This document shows positions 46,401 through 57,088 of a DNA stretch of 64,000 bases, one piece after another. Position 1 is the stretch's first letter. The number at the start of each line of letters is the position of its first letter. A program made the position numbers and the translations under genes. The notes under the pieces are model-generated. The model did not search any database and was not told the origin of the DNA. It saw nothing but the letters and a program-made list of their open reading frames with translations. The stretch is from Ziziphus jujuba. Its lineage: Eukaryota; Streptophyta; Magnoliopsida; Rosales; Rhamnaceae. The stretch covers positions 15,606,001-15,670,000 of the forward strand of contig NC_083383.1 of the NCBI RefSeq assembly GCF_031755915.1, given 5' to 3'.

Positions 46401-46799
46401 AATTGAGGCATGAACTAGTTGAAAGCTTTCAGCAAAACATCTCAAAATGTTTGGTTGTATTTTCTGTGTTCACAATCCAAAAGTAAAAAAAAAGCAAAGT
46501 AGATTACAAAATAGAAAAAAAGGATTTTTCTTGACTATAGTTTTGAATTAAAAGGTTATGGAGTTTATAACTTGTAAACCAAAACTATCATTATCAATCG
46601 GTTGAGAAAAATGTAGCATGGAATTGGAACGAAGAAAAAATTGAGAAGAAAACAATTGTTATTTCAATTTAACCTTCAATTTCTCAACAAGAAAGAAGTG
46701 GAAGAAGAAGAAGAAGAGCCAAAGACTCCCACTTAAACACAAACTCTCAAACATGATGAGTTTACTCTTCATTCATCACTAAAGAAAATTCAACATGTA
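46401..46799. other. Nothing recognised
   Basis: A-rich DNA with a gaagaagaagaag run near 46700. No gene. Confidence 0.4.
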
Positions 46800-48362
46800 T
46801 CAAAATATGAAGCTTGCAACTTCACCACATTAGAGCTTGAAAATTTTAATGTGCATCAAAACAAGATGTTTGGATGATAGCAATGCAAGAAAAAATAACA
46901 ATGATTGAAAAAAATCAAACACGAAAATTAGTAGAACTACCTGGAAACAAAGAAGGCATTTGAGTTAAGTGGGTTTACAAAACAAAACTTAACCTAGATG
47001 GTTCAATGTAGAAACACAAAGCAAGACTTGTAGTGAAAGGCTATGCAAAATAATTTATTGTGGATTACAATGAAACTTTTACTTTGGTAGCCCCATTAGA
47101 CACAATCAAAGTGCTTAGCATTTGCTACTCAGAAGAAGTGTCACATTCATCAACTTGGTGTGAAATTAGCATCTCCAAATGACTATCTTGAAGAAACAAT
47201 CTATGTTGAATAATAGTTGAGGTTTCAAATTCATGGAGAAGAAAACAAAGCTCTCAAACAAATGAAAGCGTTGTATGGATTAAAAGAAGATCCATGAGCT
47301 TGATATAGCAAAATTGACAAATACTTCATCAATCAAGGATTAAGAAGGATTAAAAGTAAGCCAATACTATGCATCAATACCTAAGATAAATATACTCTCA
47401 TTATCTCATTGTATGTGGATAATCTTATCTATACATGAAACAACGAGAACCTGATACAAGAGTTCAAAGAAGAAATGATGAAGACTTTTGAAATGATGGA
47501 TTTGGGTTTGATGCATTACTTTCTTGGTATTGAAATAAACTAATAAAAAGAAAAGAAATTCATAACTCAAAATTAAGAAGTACACTAAAATAGTATTGGA
47601 AAATCTTAGAATGAACAATTGCAAGTCAGTAACTACACCACTTATGGCAAATGTAAAATTAAGTAAAGAAAATGGATCTGAGAAGGCAGATGGCAGGCTT
47701 TACAAAAGTTTAATCGAAAGTTTACTATATCTCACTATTACTCGAACTAACATCATGTATGCCGCCAGTTTAGCTTCAAGGTTCATGTAGAATCCAAATC
47801 AAATATATTTCAATGTAGCAAAGCATATACTTAGATATTTGAAAGGAATGAAAAATTATGGAATTTGGCACAAACTATGTGTAAATTCTAAATTGTTTGA
47901 CTACACTGATAGTGGGTTGAATCAGTAGATGGCTTGAAGAATACTTTTGGATACACATTCACATTAGGCTCTAAAATATTTTTTTGGGCATCACAAAAAC
48001 AAGAAAACCACAATATTTTGCTGAAGCCGAATATATTACTTTTGCAATAACAACGAGTCAAGTATTTAGCGAAAAAGAATTTTCAAAGACATGGAAGAAC
48101 CTCAAAATCATGCTATAAAGATCTTTTATGAGAGCAAATCAACAATTGTTATGATAAAGAATCCTATATATCATAAGAAAGCAAGATCATTAAAATTAAA
48201 TGTCATTTCCTACGGGATGCAGTAAAAGACAAAGAGATTGAGTTGATGTATTTCAAGAAAAAAAGAATAGCTAGCAGACATCTTCACCAAGGTACTACTT
48301 AAACCACAATTTGAATTACTTTAGAAACTGATCAGAGTATTAGAAATGTGGATCAAGGAGAG
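46800..48362 (+). pseudogene. Ty1/copia RT and RNase H remnants
   Basis: Multiple short frames in series: KNQTRKLVELPGNKEGI, VKWVYKTKLNLDGS, KHKARLVVKGYAK, DYNETFTLVAPLDTIKVLSI, ALKQMKALYGLKEDP, SLYVDNLIYT (catalytic YVDD changed to YVDN), MMDLGLMHYFLGIEI, then RNase H-like NTFGYTFTLGSKIFFWASQK and a tail ELMYFKKKRIA. Frequent stops. A purine tract (gatcaaggagag) leads into an LTR start at 48363. Confidence 0.8.
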
Positions 48363-48790
48363 TGTTGATGGGTTGACCAAATTTCATGACACCTTGCGAG
48401 TTGATTAGTCATCCTTTCAAGCTAACATGCAAGCCAACACATGGCTAAACCATTTGCATCTAATCTAGTAGGTATCTTCATGCATTAGTTGACACGTAAG
48501 ATAGCTAAGTGTCAACATATTTGGCATTTTCTCATTAGATAAATAGGGGCTTTCCCATTCGCAATGTACAGAAGAAAAAGGAAAAAAAAAAATCCTTACA
48601 AAGTGCTTGTAGTATGGTTGGGAGTTTCATCAAATGCTGAAGCTCTTATCTTCTTTTCTTACTTGTATTTGAAAATATTTCAATATAAGAAATTCTAGCC
48701 ATTTCCAATATATTTTCCCTGTCAATTTCTAGCATTTTTCTATGAACCTTTCTCTCTTTTGCCTTATCATTACAAGTCAACAAAGATGTA
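48363..48790 (+). repeat. Probable copia 3' LTR
   Basis: Begins TGTTGATGGG after a purine tract and the end of the copia RNase H remnant. The right end was set roughly and no partner LTR is present in the window. Confidence 0.5.
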
Positions 48791-49209
48791 TTGATTCGAG
48801 GTATTACATATAGTCTACATTAGTGGAGATCACTTGGTTATATGAGCATATAAAGTACAAATTTTTAAAATGTTAATGCCTTGGGTAGTGTGGAGTTTAT
48901 TTGAAAGCATGAGTTGCTATACATACACAAACTTGAAAGCAATGAAATGTTGAATGGAACATACATATTTGTTTTTCAATTCTACCTTAAAGCTATTTGG
49001 GAAATTGTAGTTGATAGAAAGATAGAATTTTAAGGCCACCACATCACATTATTTACTTGTTCTTAATGTTTTCAAAGTTTTTGAATAACATGTTTTTAAG
49101 TTCGCCTCGAAGCTTTAGTTTTTAAGTTTTCGTTTTATTAGTTTTGTTATTTTCAAGTTTAAATAAGTGGTGTTTTGCTTAAGGACAAGCAAATAGTAAA
49201 ATTTGGAAG
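48791..49209. other. Athila-like 3' untranslated region
   Basis: Contains gcttaaggacaagcaaatag, the 'aaggacaagcaa' block that precedes the 3' LTR in Athila-type elements, followed by a purine-rich stretch. No coding sequence. Confidence 0.45.
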
Positions 49210-49575
49210 TGTGATTAATGAGCTTTATACGCACTAATATAGCCTATTCTAGCTTAATTATTTTGAAATTTCTCAAGCTTTTAGTTATATTTGATATATT
49301 TTAGTCTCTTTTGTAGGAAAAGTTTCAATGATGAATTTTGGAGGTTATTGGATAAAAGGTTGAAGAAGATTTGATTTTTTTTTTTTTTATCTTATTGGAT
49401 TTATTTTTTGAGAGATAAGACAGAAAAAAAAATAAAAAAAAAATGAAGAATTAGGGCAAGCACACTCTAGTCAAGAGAGTGTACATGCCATTTTTGGCTT
49501 CCAAAAGGCAAAACCAGCACGCCTAGCATGTATACCCCTTTTCCAAGGGGTGCACATGCCGCTTAGAAACTTTCA
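49210..49575 (+). repeat. Athila-like LTR fragment
   Basis: Starts TGTGATTAATGAGC and matches the first part of the LTR at 30739 (atttctcaagcttttagtta; gagagtgtacatgccatttt). Truncated after about 365 bp by the LINE fragment. Confidence 0.65.
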
Positions 49576-49589
49576 TAGAATGCGTTGAC

Positions 49590-50130
49590 AAAAATACTCA
49601 CCACAAAAGTAGATTTATTTTTAAAGGTAATCCCAATTGAACTATTTGGCATAGTCAATGGTATGGATTATATAAAGCAACTAACCTTGAAAGCAAACAA
49701 ACAGCTAATGGAACTACAAAATAAGCTTTCATGAAGCGCCTTGAAGTCCTGAAGATGCCACCATAACAGATAAACCTGGACAAGCATTTGCTATATCATC
49801 AACATTGATTTTGAGCTAACCTGGTCTTGGATCTTTCCAAATAACTGAAATAATTTTAGGATATTTAGAAGGAAAACCCAACTTTCAAAGAATAGGCAAC
49901 TCATCCAAAAAATTATGCATGAAACCTATTTGAATCCCATTGCCCTCAATGGTTGACTGCTGAATGAACACCATGGATCTAGCAAGCAGAATTGAGATGC
50001 ATTCAAATCTAGCTTGATTTCAAGCATACCAAATCGGAGCAATGCAAGCTATGATATCCAACTACGAAAGATTAAAAATCTAAGGACTTTGTTTAATAGA
50101 GATCAATCTAACAAAAAAAATCATGAAAGG
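49590..50130 (-). pseudogene. LINE RNase H fragment
   Basis: The minus strand in mixed frames reads PRPGWLKIN-like (stop in place of Trp) with NVDDIANACPGLS, GGIFRTSRGAFMKAYF and VVPLAVCLL, the pattern of the C-terminal RNase H domain of plant L1-type LINEs. It is a second, separate LINE copy; the rest of the element is absent. Confidence 0.65.
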
Positions 50131-51028
50131 AACTTGTGAAGTCTAAAGGCACACATTATTTTATAAAAAAAAAAACAGATCTTTACGAAAATTTGATATT
50201 TTAATAATAGATAATCGAAAAAACTAAAGGGCAATTCTATTCATTTAAAACCATTAGCACACTACATTTTATAACACCCATATAAAATTTTATTTTTTAT
50301 TTTATACTAATAAAATATATCAATTTTATCCTCAAAAGTTCGATAAACTATAAAAATATATGCTTGTTTGATACAATGTATACCACAATGCATGCATTAA
50401 TCTGGTTTATATAATCCAAGTTTATATTTTTATTAATGAGGTATAGGTAACGTATACCACAATGCATACATTAATCTGGTTTATATAATCCAAGTTTATA
50501 TTTTTATTAATGAGGTATAGGTAACGAAGAAGATATTGGTCTGCCCAATATATTTATTATTAGAGTTCATATATTACCCCAGTTTATACAATTCGAGCTT
50601 ATGTTCATCTATTGTTTAAAGCGTGGTATACATAATTTGGATGAAATTTGGTTCGTGTGATATGTGCTTAAAGACATTTCTGACTTTTTAATCAATGGGG
50701 ATTTTTTGAATATAAGAAAAATCATTAAAAATGTAATGTGCCTAGCAAATTATATAGTGTGAATAGAAATATCCAAAACTGAGTGCTTTTTTACTTTTTA
50801 ACCATTTCCCCTACTTTAAATTTCAAATTTTATTTTAGGAATTAAAAATCATAAAAGTGTTGTGTGTGTTTACTTTTATTTATTTATTTTTTAGACTTGT
50901 CGTAAATAAATATATTTTAGAATGTAATTTTTTATTATTATTATTATTACAACTTGGAATGGTGAGGATTTTTACCTAGATTAAGGTTTGAAGACCTATC
51001 GAATTTAGAGATGTATCCCCCAACAATT

Positions 51029-51062
<34 letters not shown>

Positions 51063-51400
51063 CTAGATTAAGGCTATCATTTTGGATTTTTAAAATCAGA
51101 TGCTAAACACGTTTTGATTAGTCATTTGGGGCAATTCAATAGCAACATTATTTATTTTTTATTTTTCCTTTTTTCTTTTGTCAGCTAATGGATCAAACTC
51201 TCCAATAAAAGTGAAATAAAAAAATTGAGTGGTCATTTGGGACAATTCAATAACAACATTACTTTCTTTGGAGTAATAATATGGAATTCAAACTTGCCAA
51301 CATAGGTGAAAAAAAAAAAAATGAAAATGAAAATTACAAACATCATTCCCAAAATGCCCCTGTCCAAGTTACAACCTTCGATACCAAGAAAAAAACAAAA
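50131..51400. other. Intergenic upstream of the acidic-protein gene
   Basis: AT-rich, with a tandem duplication at 50378..50525 and an AT microsatellite at about 51031..51061. No gene seen. Confidence 0.5.
50378..50525. repeat. Tandem duplication, 2 x 74 bp
   Basis: gtataccacaatgcatgcat at 50378 recurs 74 bp later as gtataccacaatgcatacat. The units are almost identical through gaggtataggtaacg. Confidence 0.9.
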
Positions 51401-51795
51401 CAAAAGAAGTTACACTTTGGATACCTAATCACAGGATAACGTGTCACACGTTGGCCACACAGACTTGTTCGACACATACAGTAAGCAAAGAGACAATTTC
51501 TTTTTTACCTAAGAAACTGACCGTTAAGACCATGTCTGTCATTCAACGGCATCGAAGACTTACCGTAACTTTATCTTATACACCACACTCTTCTAGAGCT
51601 CCTCCTCCTCCTAGGTATCAAAATCAAACCGTCAATTTTCTTTCACCCAATGCTGATAATATCTTCAAAACCCTAACTAAACCCTTCCCCACCCCACTCA
51701 CCTCTCTTTTTATTCCACAAATTTTCTCTCATTTTCCTCTGTTTCCTTTTTCTCCAAGTTTTTAGTATCCCTTTTCCTGAATTCTTTGTTTGAGT

Positions 51796-53595
51796 ATGGA
51801 GTTAGAGAATCTCTGCTCCCACGTCGTCGTTTCGGATGGCCTTCTCTCTGCTGCGGTGGATGCTATGGTAGTGGAGACGGTCACTGCTGCTGCCAAGTCT
51901 GTTACTTTGGCCCTCTTGATGGTAAACCCTCTTTTTAATTTTTCCCCAAATTTTCTTTAATCCCTTGTGCCTTATTATTTTATTTTATTTTTTTGTCTGG
52001 AATTAGCTATTTTGATTATGTTTTCTGGGTGTGAATTTGACCAATTTCTTTCTGGGATTTGAAAGTTTTTTATTTTTATGATGGTTCAAATTTGTACAAA
52101 GAGACTTACCTGAAAATTAGTGTTTGTCTTGTACTGTGTTTTGCCAATTAGGGTTTGTTGGTCGGTTACTTTTGTCCTAATTAGCCCTTTTGTTTATAGT
52201 TTTTAAGTTTTTATTTTTCCCCTCTGTAGTGGATCTTTTGATTTGGTCAATTGCTTGCTTCCTTTTGCCTAAAGATAATTTGTCTGAATTTTCTCTTTGG
52301 CCAGCTATTTTTTGATTTTACTAGTCAAAAATAGTTTACTTCATAGCTGGTGTTCAACTATTTCTATTGTTTGTAGAGTATTGTCCTAAATTCTTCTATT
52401 AGATAGGTTGGGGAATTGAGGAAAATGTAGAACATGCTGTACAGACAGAATTAGCTCTTAGGATTTGCTAGTGTTCACAATAGACCTTATGTTCCGTTGA
52501 CTAATTGGTCTGACGCCAAGGGCAAAAGAATGGCTCAGTTTTTGGTTTCTTTTAATTGTTGTTTCTGAAGTGCTTTGTATTGTTATTCTATTCTTGTTCT
52601 TCCAGCATTGTATTCAAGTTTGATTATCTTTTCAATTTTGCATGAAATTGACATTTAGACATATTTCTTCTGGTGTAAGCGAATGTGACACTACTTTTCT
52701 ACAAATAGAAGTAGCCGTACGTGAAAGTTTTTCCCCAAACCCCTTCCCCCTAATGGAATCTTGATTGTTGAATAATTGAAACTAATTTATAGTTTGCCAT
52801 TCACACTCTTCAATTTGGTTAATTCCAATTTACAAGTGAGTGCAAATTTGGAAAGAATACTTGATTGCATATATATATATATATATAAATGTTTTCCTTT
52901 GTTACTTAAAAGTTGGTTGTCTTTCTATATTGTTATACCTGCCTATTTGTGGACTTTTCTAATGCTTTGCACATGTTGCAAGTTTCTGCTTCTCTCTGGC
53001 TTGTCTCTGCTTTTGTATTTATTACCTAAGAAGACTTACATGATTAATTTTTATGCGTTATCATTAACCATGAACTCTGGTTTTGCAGGTGCTTAACGTC
53101 CTTGGTGTGCTTCTCAAGGAGACAGACACATTCAGAGGGTTAGTGAAATGGCCTTTGTTTCTTTCTTGGTTGCTTTGTTGAAATTCCTGTGTTATTGATT
53201 TTCATTATGGAGCTTGGTGAATGGTATTTCTATTTTGCAGGTTTCCCATCTCTGAGCTTTATGCAGTGAAAAAACCTGGTTCTGAGAACAAAGATGCCAG
53301 TGATACTGATGAGGACGATGATGAGGGTGATGAAGAAGGTGTGAATAATGATCAGGATGATGGTGGAGGTGAGGATGATGATGATGCTGGGGAAGAAGGT
53401 GAAGAAGAAGGAGATCCAGAGGATGAGCCTGAGGCAAATGGTGGTGGTGGAAGTGATGACGATGATGAGGATGACGATGATGATGACGATGATGATGATG
53501 ATGATGACGACGATGGGGAAGAAGATGAGGAAGAAGAGGAAGAGGAAGAAGAGGAGGAAGAGGTACCTCAGCCACCCGCAAAGAAGAGAAAATAA
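51796..53595 (+). CDS. Small acidic protein with C-terminal KKRK
   Basis: Three exons: 51796-51921, 53089-53138, 53241-53595 (531 nt, 176 aa, phases 0 and 2). The start MELENLCSHVVVSDGL is the first ATG of a frame that continues through the splice sites (ttgatg|gtaaac; ttttgcag|gtgct). Residues 1-59 form a compact, hydrophobic, probably helical part (VLNVLGVLLKETDTFRG). Then comes FPISELYAVKKPGSENKDA, and from about residue 75 to 168 almost only Asp, Glu, Gly and Asn. The protein ends PPAKKRK, a nuclear-localisation-like cluster. Plant genomes hold such genes, often mislabelled (for example VHS3-like or nucleolin-like) because of the acid tract. Function is unknown; a histone- or basic-protein-binding role in the nucleus is inference from composition. 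The intron before exon 2 is 1167 bp. The gene converges on the GH79 gene. Confidence 0.88.
53443..53560. repeat. Asp/Glu codon repeat (gat/gac then gaa/gag)
   Basis: A trinucleotide-like tract of GAT/GAC (53457..53515) followed by GAA/GAG (53518..53560) encodes the acid run. The antisense frame reads His-rich and is not a gene. Confidence 0.85.
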
Positions 53596-54362
53596 CTTGT
53601 CTGTTGGTTACTTTCTATTTGCCTACGATTTTGTTGCAATGGATCCTGGGTTAGTAGGCTTGTCTATCCGCACATATAGGGTAGAAATCTTTGCAATACT
53701 CTTGTTCTTGAAGATTTTATAGCTTCTTAATTTTAAAGCTTTAATTATTCCTATTTAGCTCATTGTTTAGCAATGCCTATCTGTGGGATCTGGCAATGGC
53801 AGTCCAACTTCATCTTGGGAAGTGAGTGTGTGTCTGTTTTACATTTCTTCTTAACATCCCATTTTGATGGCTTGTTTATTAAAGACGACATCAAACATTC
53901 TAACGTAAGGATTCATTGCATTTAAAATAATCCAATATGATTTTTTTACAGATTTTACTTTGAAAGGAATATTTTATTCGAGTGCAATTAGGGCAAAAAC
54001 AAAATTATGGAACTCAAGGAAGGTTTTGAAGACATTTCAAAATTTTACTCTATTGGCACCAAAAAAAAAAAAAAATTAAAGGTTTCTTAATTTATTTTCA
54101 AAATTTTTAGTCCAAGAGTGCTGGTGTCAAAAGCTAGCTAAAAGTAGAAATAAGCATTTTCACGAAACAACAGCTGTGTGATATTTTTATCTTTCTATTT
54201 GGTTGACGAAGTATACAAGTTTATACAGATGGGGCTATTAAAATTAAACCTAAAATTCTATTTCTTGCTATGGGGGGCCAAAAAAAAAAAAAAAAAGGTT
54301 GACACTTTTTTACCTTTAATTACGTCTGAGACATGGAAGTTTTTGTTAATATTCACCAAGAA
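53596..54362. other. Convergent 3' region between two genes
   Basis: Holds the 3' UTRs of the acidic-protein gene (+) and the GH79 gene (-). Poly-A runs at about 54060..54075 and 54281..54297. No further gene. Confidence 0.6.
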
Positions 54363-54946
54363 CTAAATTGTACAGGCAGACACATCGATGTTCGGGATGT
54401 GAACGTAAACAATAGAGAAAGGAGCAACAGATATTGAATCTGACATATTTGTATATACTGGTTCCAAAGGTGGGATAGCTCCAGATGAATCCACTATTAG
54501 TGTTTTCCCATTTAGAACCAAAACTGGGCTCTGCAAATCCCCATCTTTAGCCATTAGGTGGTATTCTTCCTTACGATCTTGGCTTGAGCTTGTACCATTT
54601 TGATTGTCAGTTGAAACACTGACCTCAACTCTAGTTTGATCATCCAGGTTAATGAGAAGCAATGTGATTCCGAGCTGCAAATACAAAATCCTATGAATTT
54701 CCTATATTTATATAAACCATTTCCTTCAAGAAGAAGAAGAGAAGATTTGCGATTGTGAGTATATATGCATAGCTTACAGTATTTTTCTTAGAACAATGAG
54801 CGTAAGCACGCATTTTCTCTGTCCCAGAAAAGCTTGTTGAGAGGACATTGTTTCCCATTAAACGATGCCAAAGAAGAGCACTGCAGTGATGTTAAATTCA
54901 TGTTTACTTCAAAGGAATTAGGAAAGTGATAGAAAATCGAAGACAA

Positions 54947-54985
<39 letters not shown>

Positions 54986-57088
54986 AAATAAAATAAAATC
55001 TCCGTTTCTCTTCATGGAAAAGAGAAGAGGAGGTTTTACTTTCTTTTGCCATTAAACCTTTTTTCTTTTTTTAAATTTTTCGTTCCTTCTTCTATTGGGG
55101 GTCTGGGAAAAGAGCAGTGATAATGTTGTGGAATAACCTGTAATAATCTGGATTTGGGAGAAAGTTGTGGGAATTGAGAAGTCCATAATTTCCACCAATC
55201 AATGTTTGTCTGCAATATGTTTTGGTATCATAAGAAGCTGCCATACCAAGCTGGTCTAGATACCTGTTTGGTTGGTGGAAAAACAAGTTCTTAAATCCGT
55301 CAAAATGTTAAGATAGCAAAATAAGCAGCAGATAGAAAAACTCGGAAACCAAGCCTACCAAAAACTAAACACGAAAGCATTAGTGACAAGATTGTGGCCA
55401 CTGTTGTATGCTCCTCCTGCTTCACCAACCCATGCCACTGCTGAAGTCCCTGATTTTTTAAGAATACTTTGCAAGCTGCTGAAGCTACTGGACTCTCCGC
55501 CAAGATAAGATGGATCTAGGATCTTGTCAATAAGATGTTCATCATTGCCTAAGTATAGCAAAAAAGATAGCAAAAAAGATAAAAATAAATATTTGTTTCT
55601 TAAACTGCTTTCCTGCAGAAAGGGCATATGCCTGAAGTTGATATATTACTAGGCTAGCTAACAGAATCTTAAGCACAGCAAATTGGGCACTAATGCCTCT
55701 TCCATGTTTGTCAAATTCTGAAGCTACCTGGACCAAGGTTATAAATGTGGTGGGTGACTACTTGAAGAGATTTAGTTGTTTTGTCAATGAACTCTGCAAA
55801 CCAGTTAGCATCAAAGAACCCTCCAGGGGCAAGGACTAGTGGCTTAACTTCGGAACCTGCATAAATCTTTTGTACAATGTGTTGGAGTGTGTTAATGTCA
55901 GATGCGTATTGGAATGCTGCAACTCTTTCTCCAATTCCTCTCCCACTCAGTTCATTTCCTGTTAAGCAGCAAGCTTGACTTATTTGCTTTCTAGTATTCT
56001 GTTTCTCTTATATATCAATCATAATCTACAAGTTCTTACCCAGCTCCCAACCATGAATAGTGTATCCCTTGTTGACTGTATATTGTATCAAAGATTCTGC
56101 ATTACTGGAATCCCATGCTCCTATAGCAGAACCTTGGGAATCTATCGTCCTGCCGCTTAGTGCATTTAAACCGAAAAATACAACAGCCCTGTATTTTAAA
56201 GAAAAACACATATAAAGCTGAGAATAGAATATATCCATTGTTGATAAACTAAAAAGTTATTACCCTGTTCTTTTGAAGAAAATGTTTAGTTCGTCCCACC
56301 GGGACATTGGCAAGCAACCTTGAGAGAAACCCAAAAAATCTGATTCATTTTTGACAAATGGATTACATGGTTGCTGATTATTTCTCTCGTATATGACTCT
56401 GTCTTGTAAGGTGCCTCCTAGTCTGATTTTCAGGGGTGAAAATGCTGCAAGTAGTATATAAAAATTCCGAATCTCAGTTCTCATTTTTGGGGCAGATGTT
56501 GAGGTTTATAAATGTGTTTGTAAGCATGCATCCCTTACCTTTGATTGCATTTAAAAGTATAGGATTGTTAAGGTCCTTCAAACAATAGAAAAAGGAAAGA
56601 AAATAAATATTAGAATGAAAATAATTAAATAAGCTTATGAGAAGGAGAAATAGAAAACAACTAAAAGAGAATAGAACGATTTGTAAAATCGCAAGCCTAC
56701 TTAACAGGATCAAAGTTCAAATTCATGTAGAATAGGGAAAAAAACAAGAGGCAACAATAACAAATAAGTTTAAAAGCAGTACTAGGACTTTATACAGAAG
56801 TGATTACAGTTTAATCAAAAACATATATATGTATATATATTAAACAAATGAAGAACTTACAATATTAAGAAGAGAAGTTCTGCCCCAGCTACAAGTTCCA
56901 TAGTCACACTTTTCCGGTGGCCACCAGTCAAGAGTAGCACACACAAAATCATCGTCAATTCTTCCTATTGGAACTGTTCCATTGATAAAAACAGTGCCAT
57001 TGATGGTCTGTGAAGCGTCGGAGGTTGATCGGCGAATTATCCAGTAGATCAACAAGTAGAAGAGAAAGATAATTACCAAAGAACGCAT
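54363..57088 (-). CDS. Heparanase-like protein (GH79 glycoside hydrolase)
   Basis: Retaining GH79 beta-glucuronidase family, secreted or cell-wall associated, likely acting on glucuronosyl residues of arabinogalactan proteins (known for some plant members). Exons, 5' to 3' on the minus strand: 57088-56861, 56575-56539, 56444-56264, 56188-56040, 55958-55728, 55548-55359, 55263-55138, 54880-54778, 54674-54363. Total 1557 nt, 518 aa plus stop, all phases consistent. The start MRSLVIIFLFYLLIYWII is a signal peptide or anchor. Then INGTVFINGT (possible N-glycosylation), FVCATLDWWPPEKCDYG, PLKIRLGGTLQDRV, the acid/base Glu in HGWELGNELSGRG (about E201), and the nucleophile Glu in AVAWVGEAGGAYNSG (about E318). 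Further on are WYLDQLGMAASYDTKTYCRQ and the C-terminal beta-domain ending VAPFSIVYVHIP. Both catalytic Glu are present, and length is close to the plant family (about 520-545 aa). It resembles Arabidopsis heparanase-like proteins; the numbered orthologue is not resolved. Confidence 0.94.

Noticed and set aside
51451..51765. 104-aa frame upstream of the acidic protein
   Set aside because: Low-complexity Pro/Ser-rich frame in the leader and promoter; no family similarity and no link to the downstream exons.
53192..53581. His/Pro/Leu-rich open frame on the minus strand
   Set aside because: Exact antisense of the Asp/Glu repeat of the acidic-protein exon; composition is forced by the repeat.
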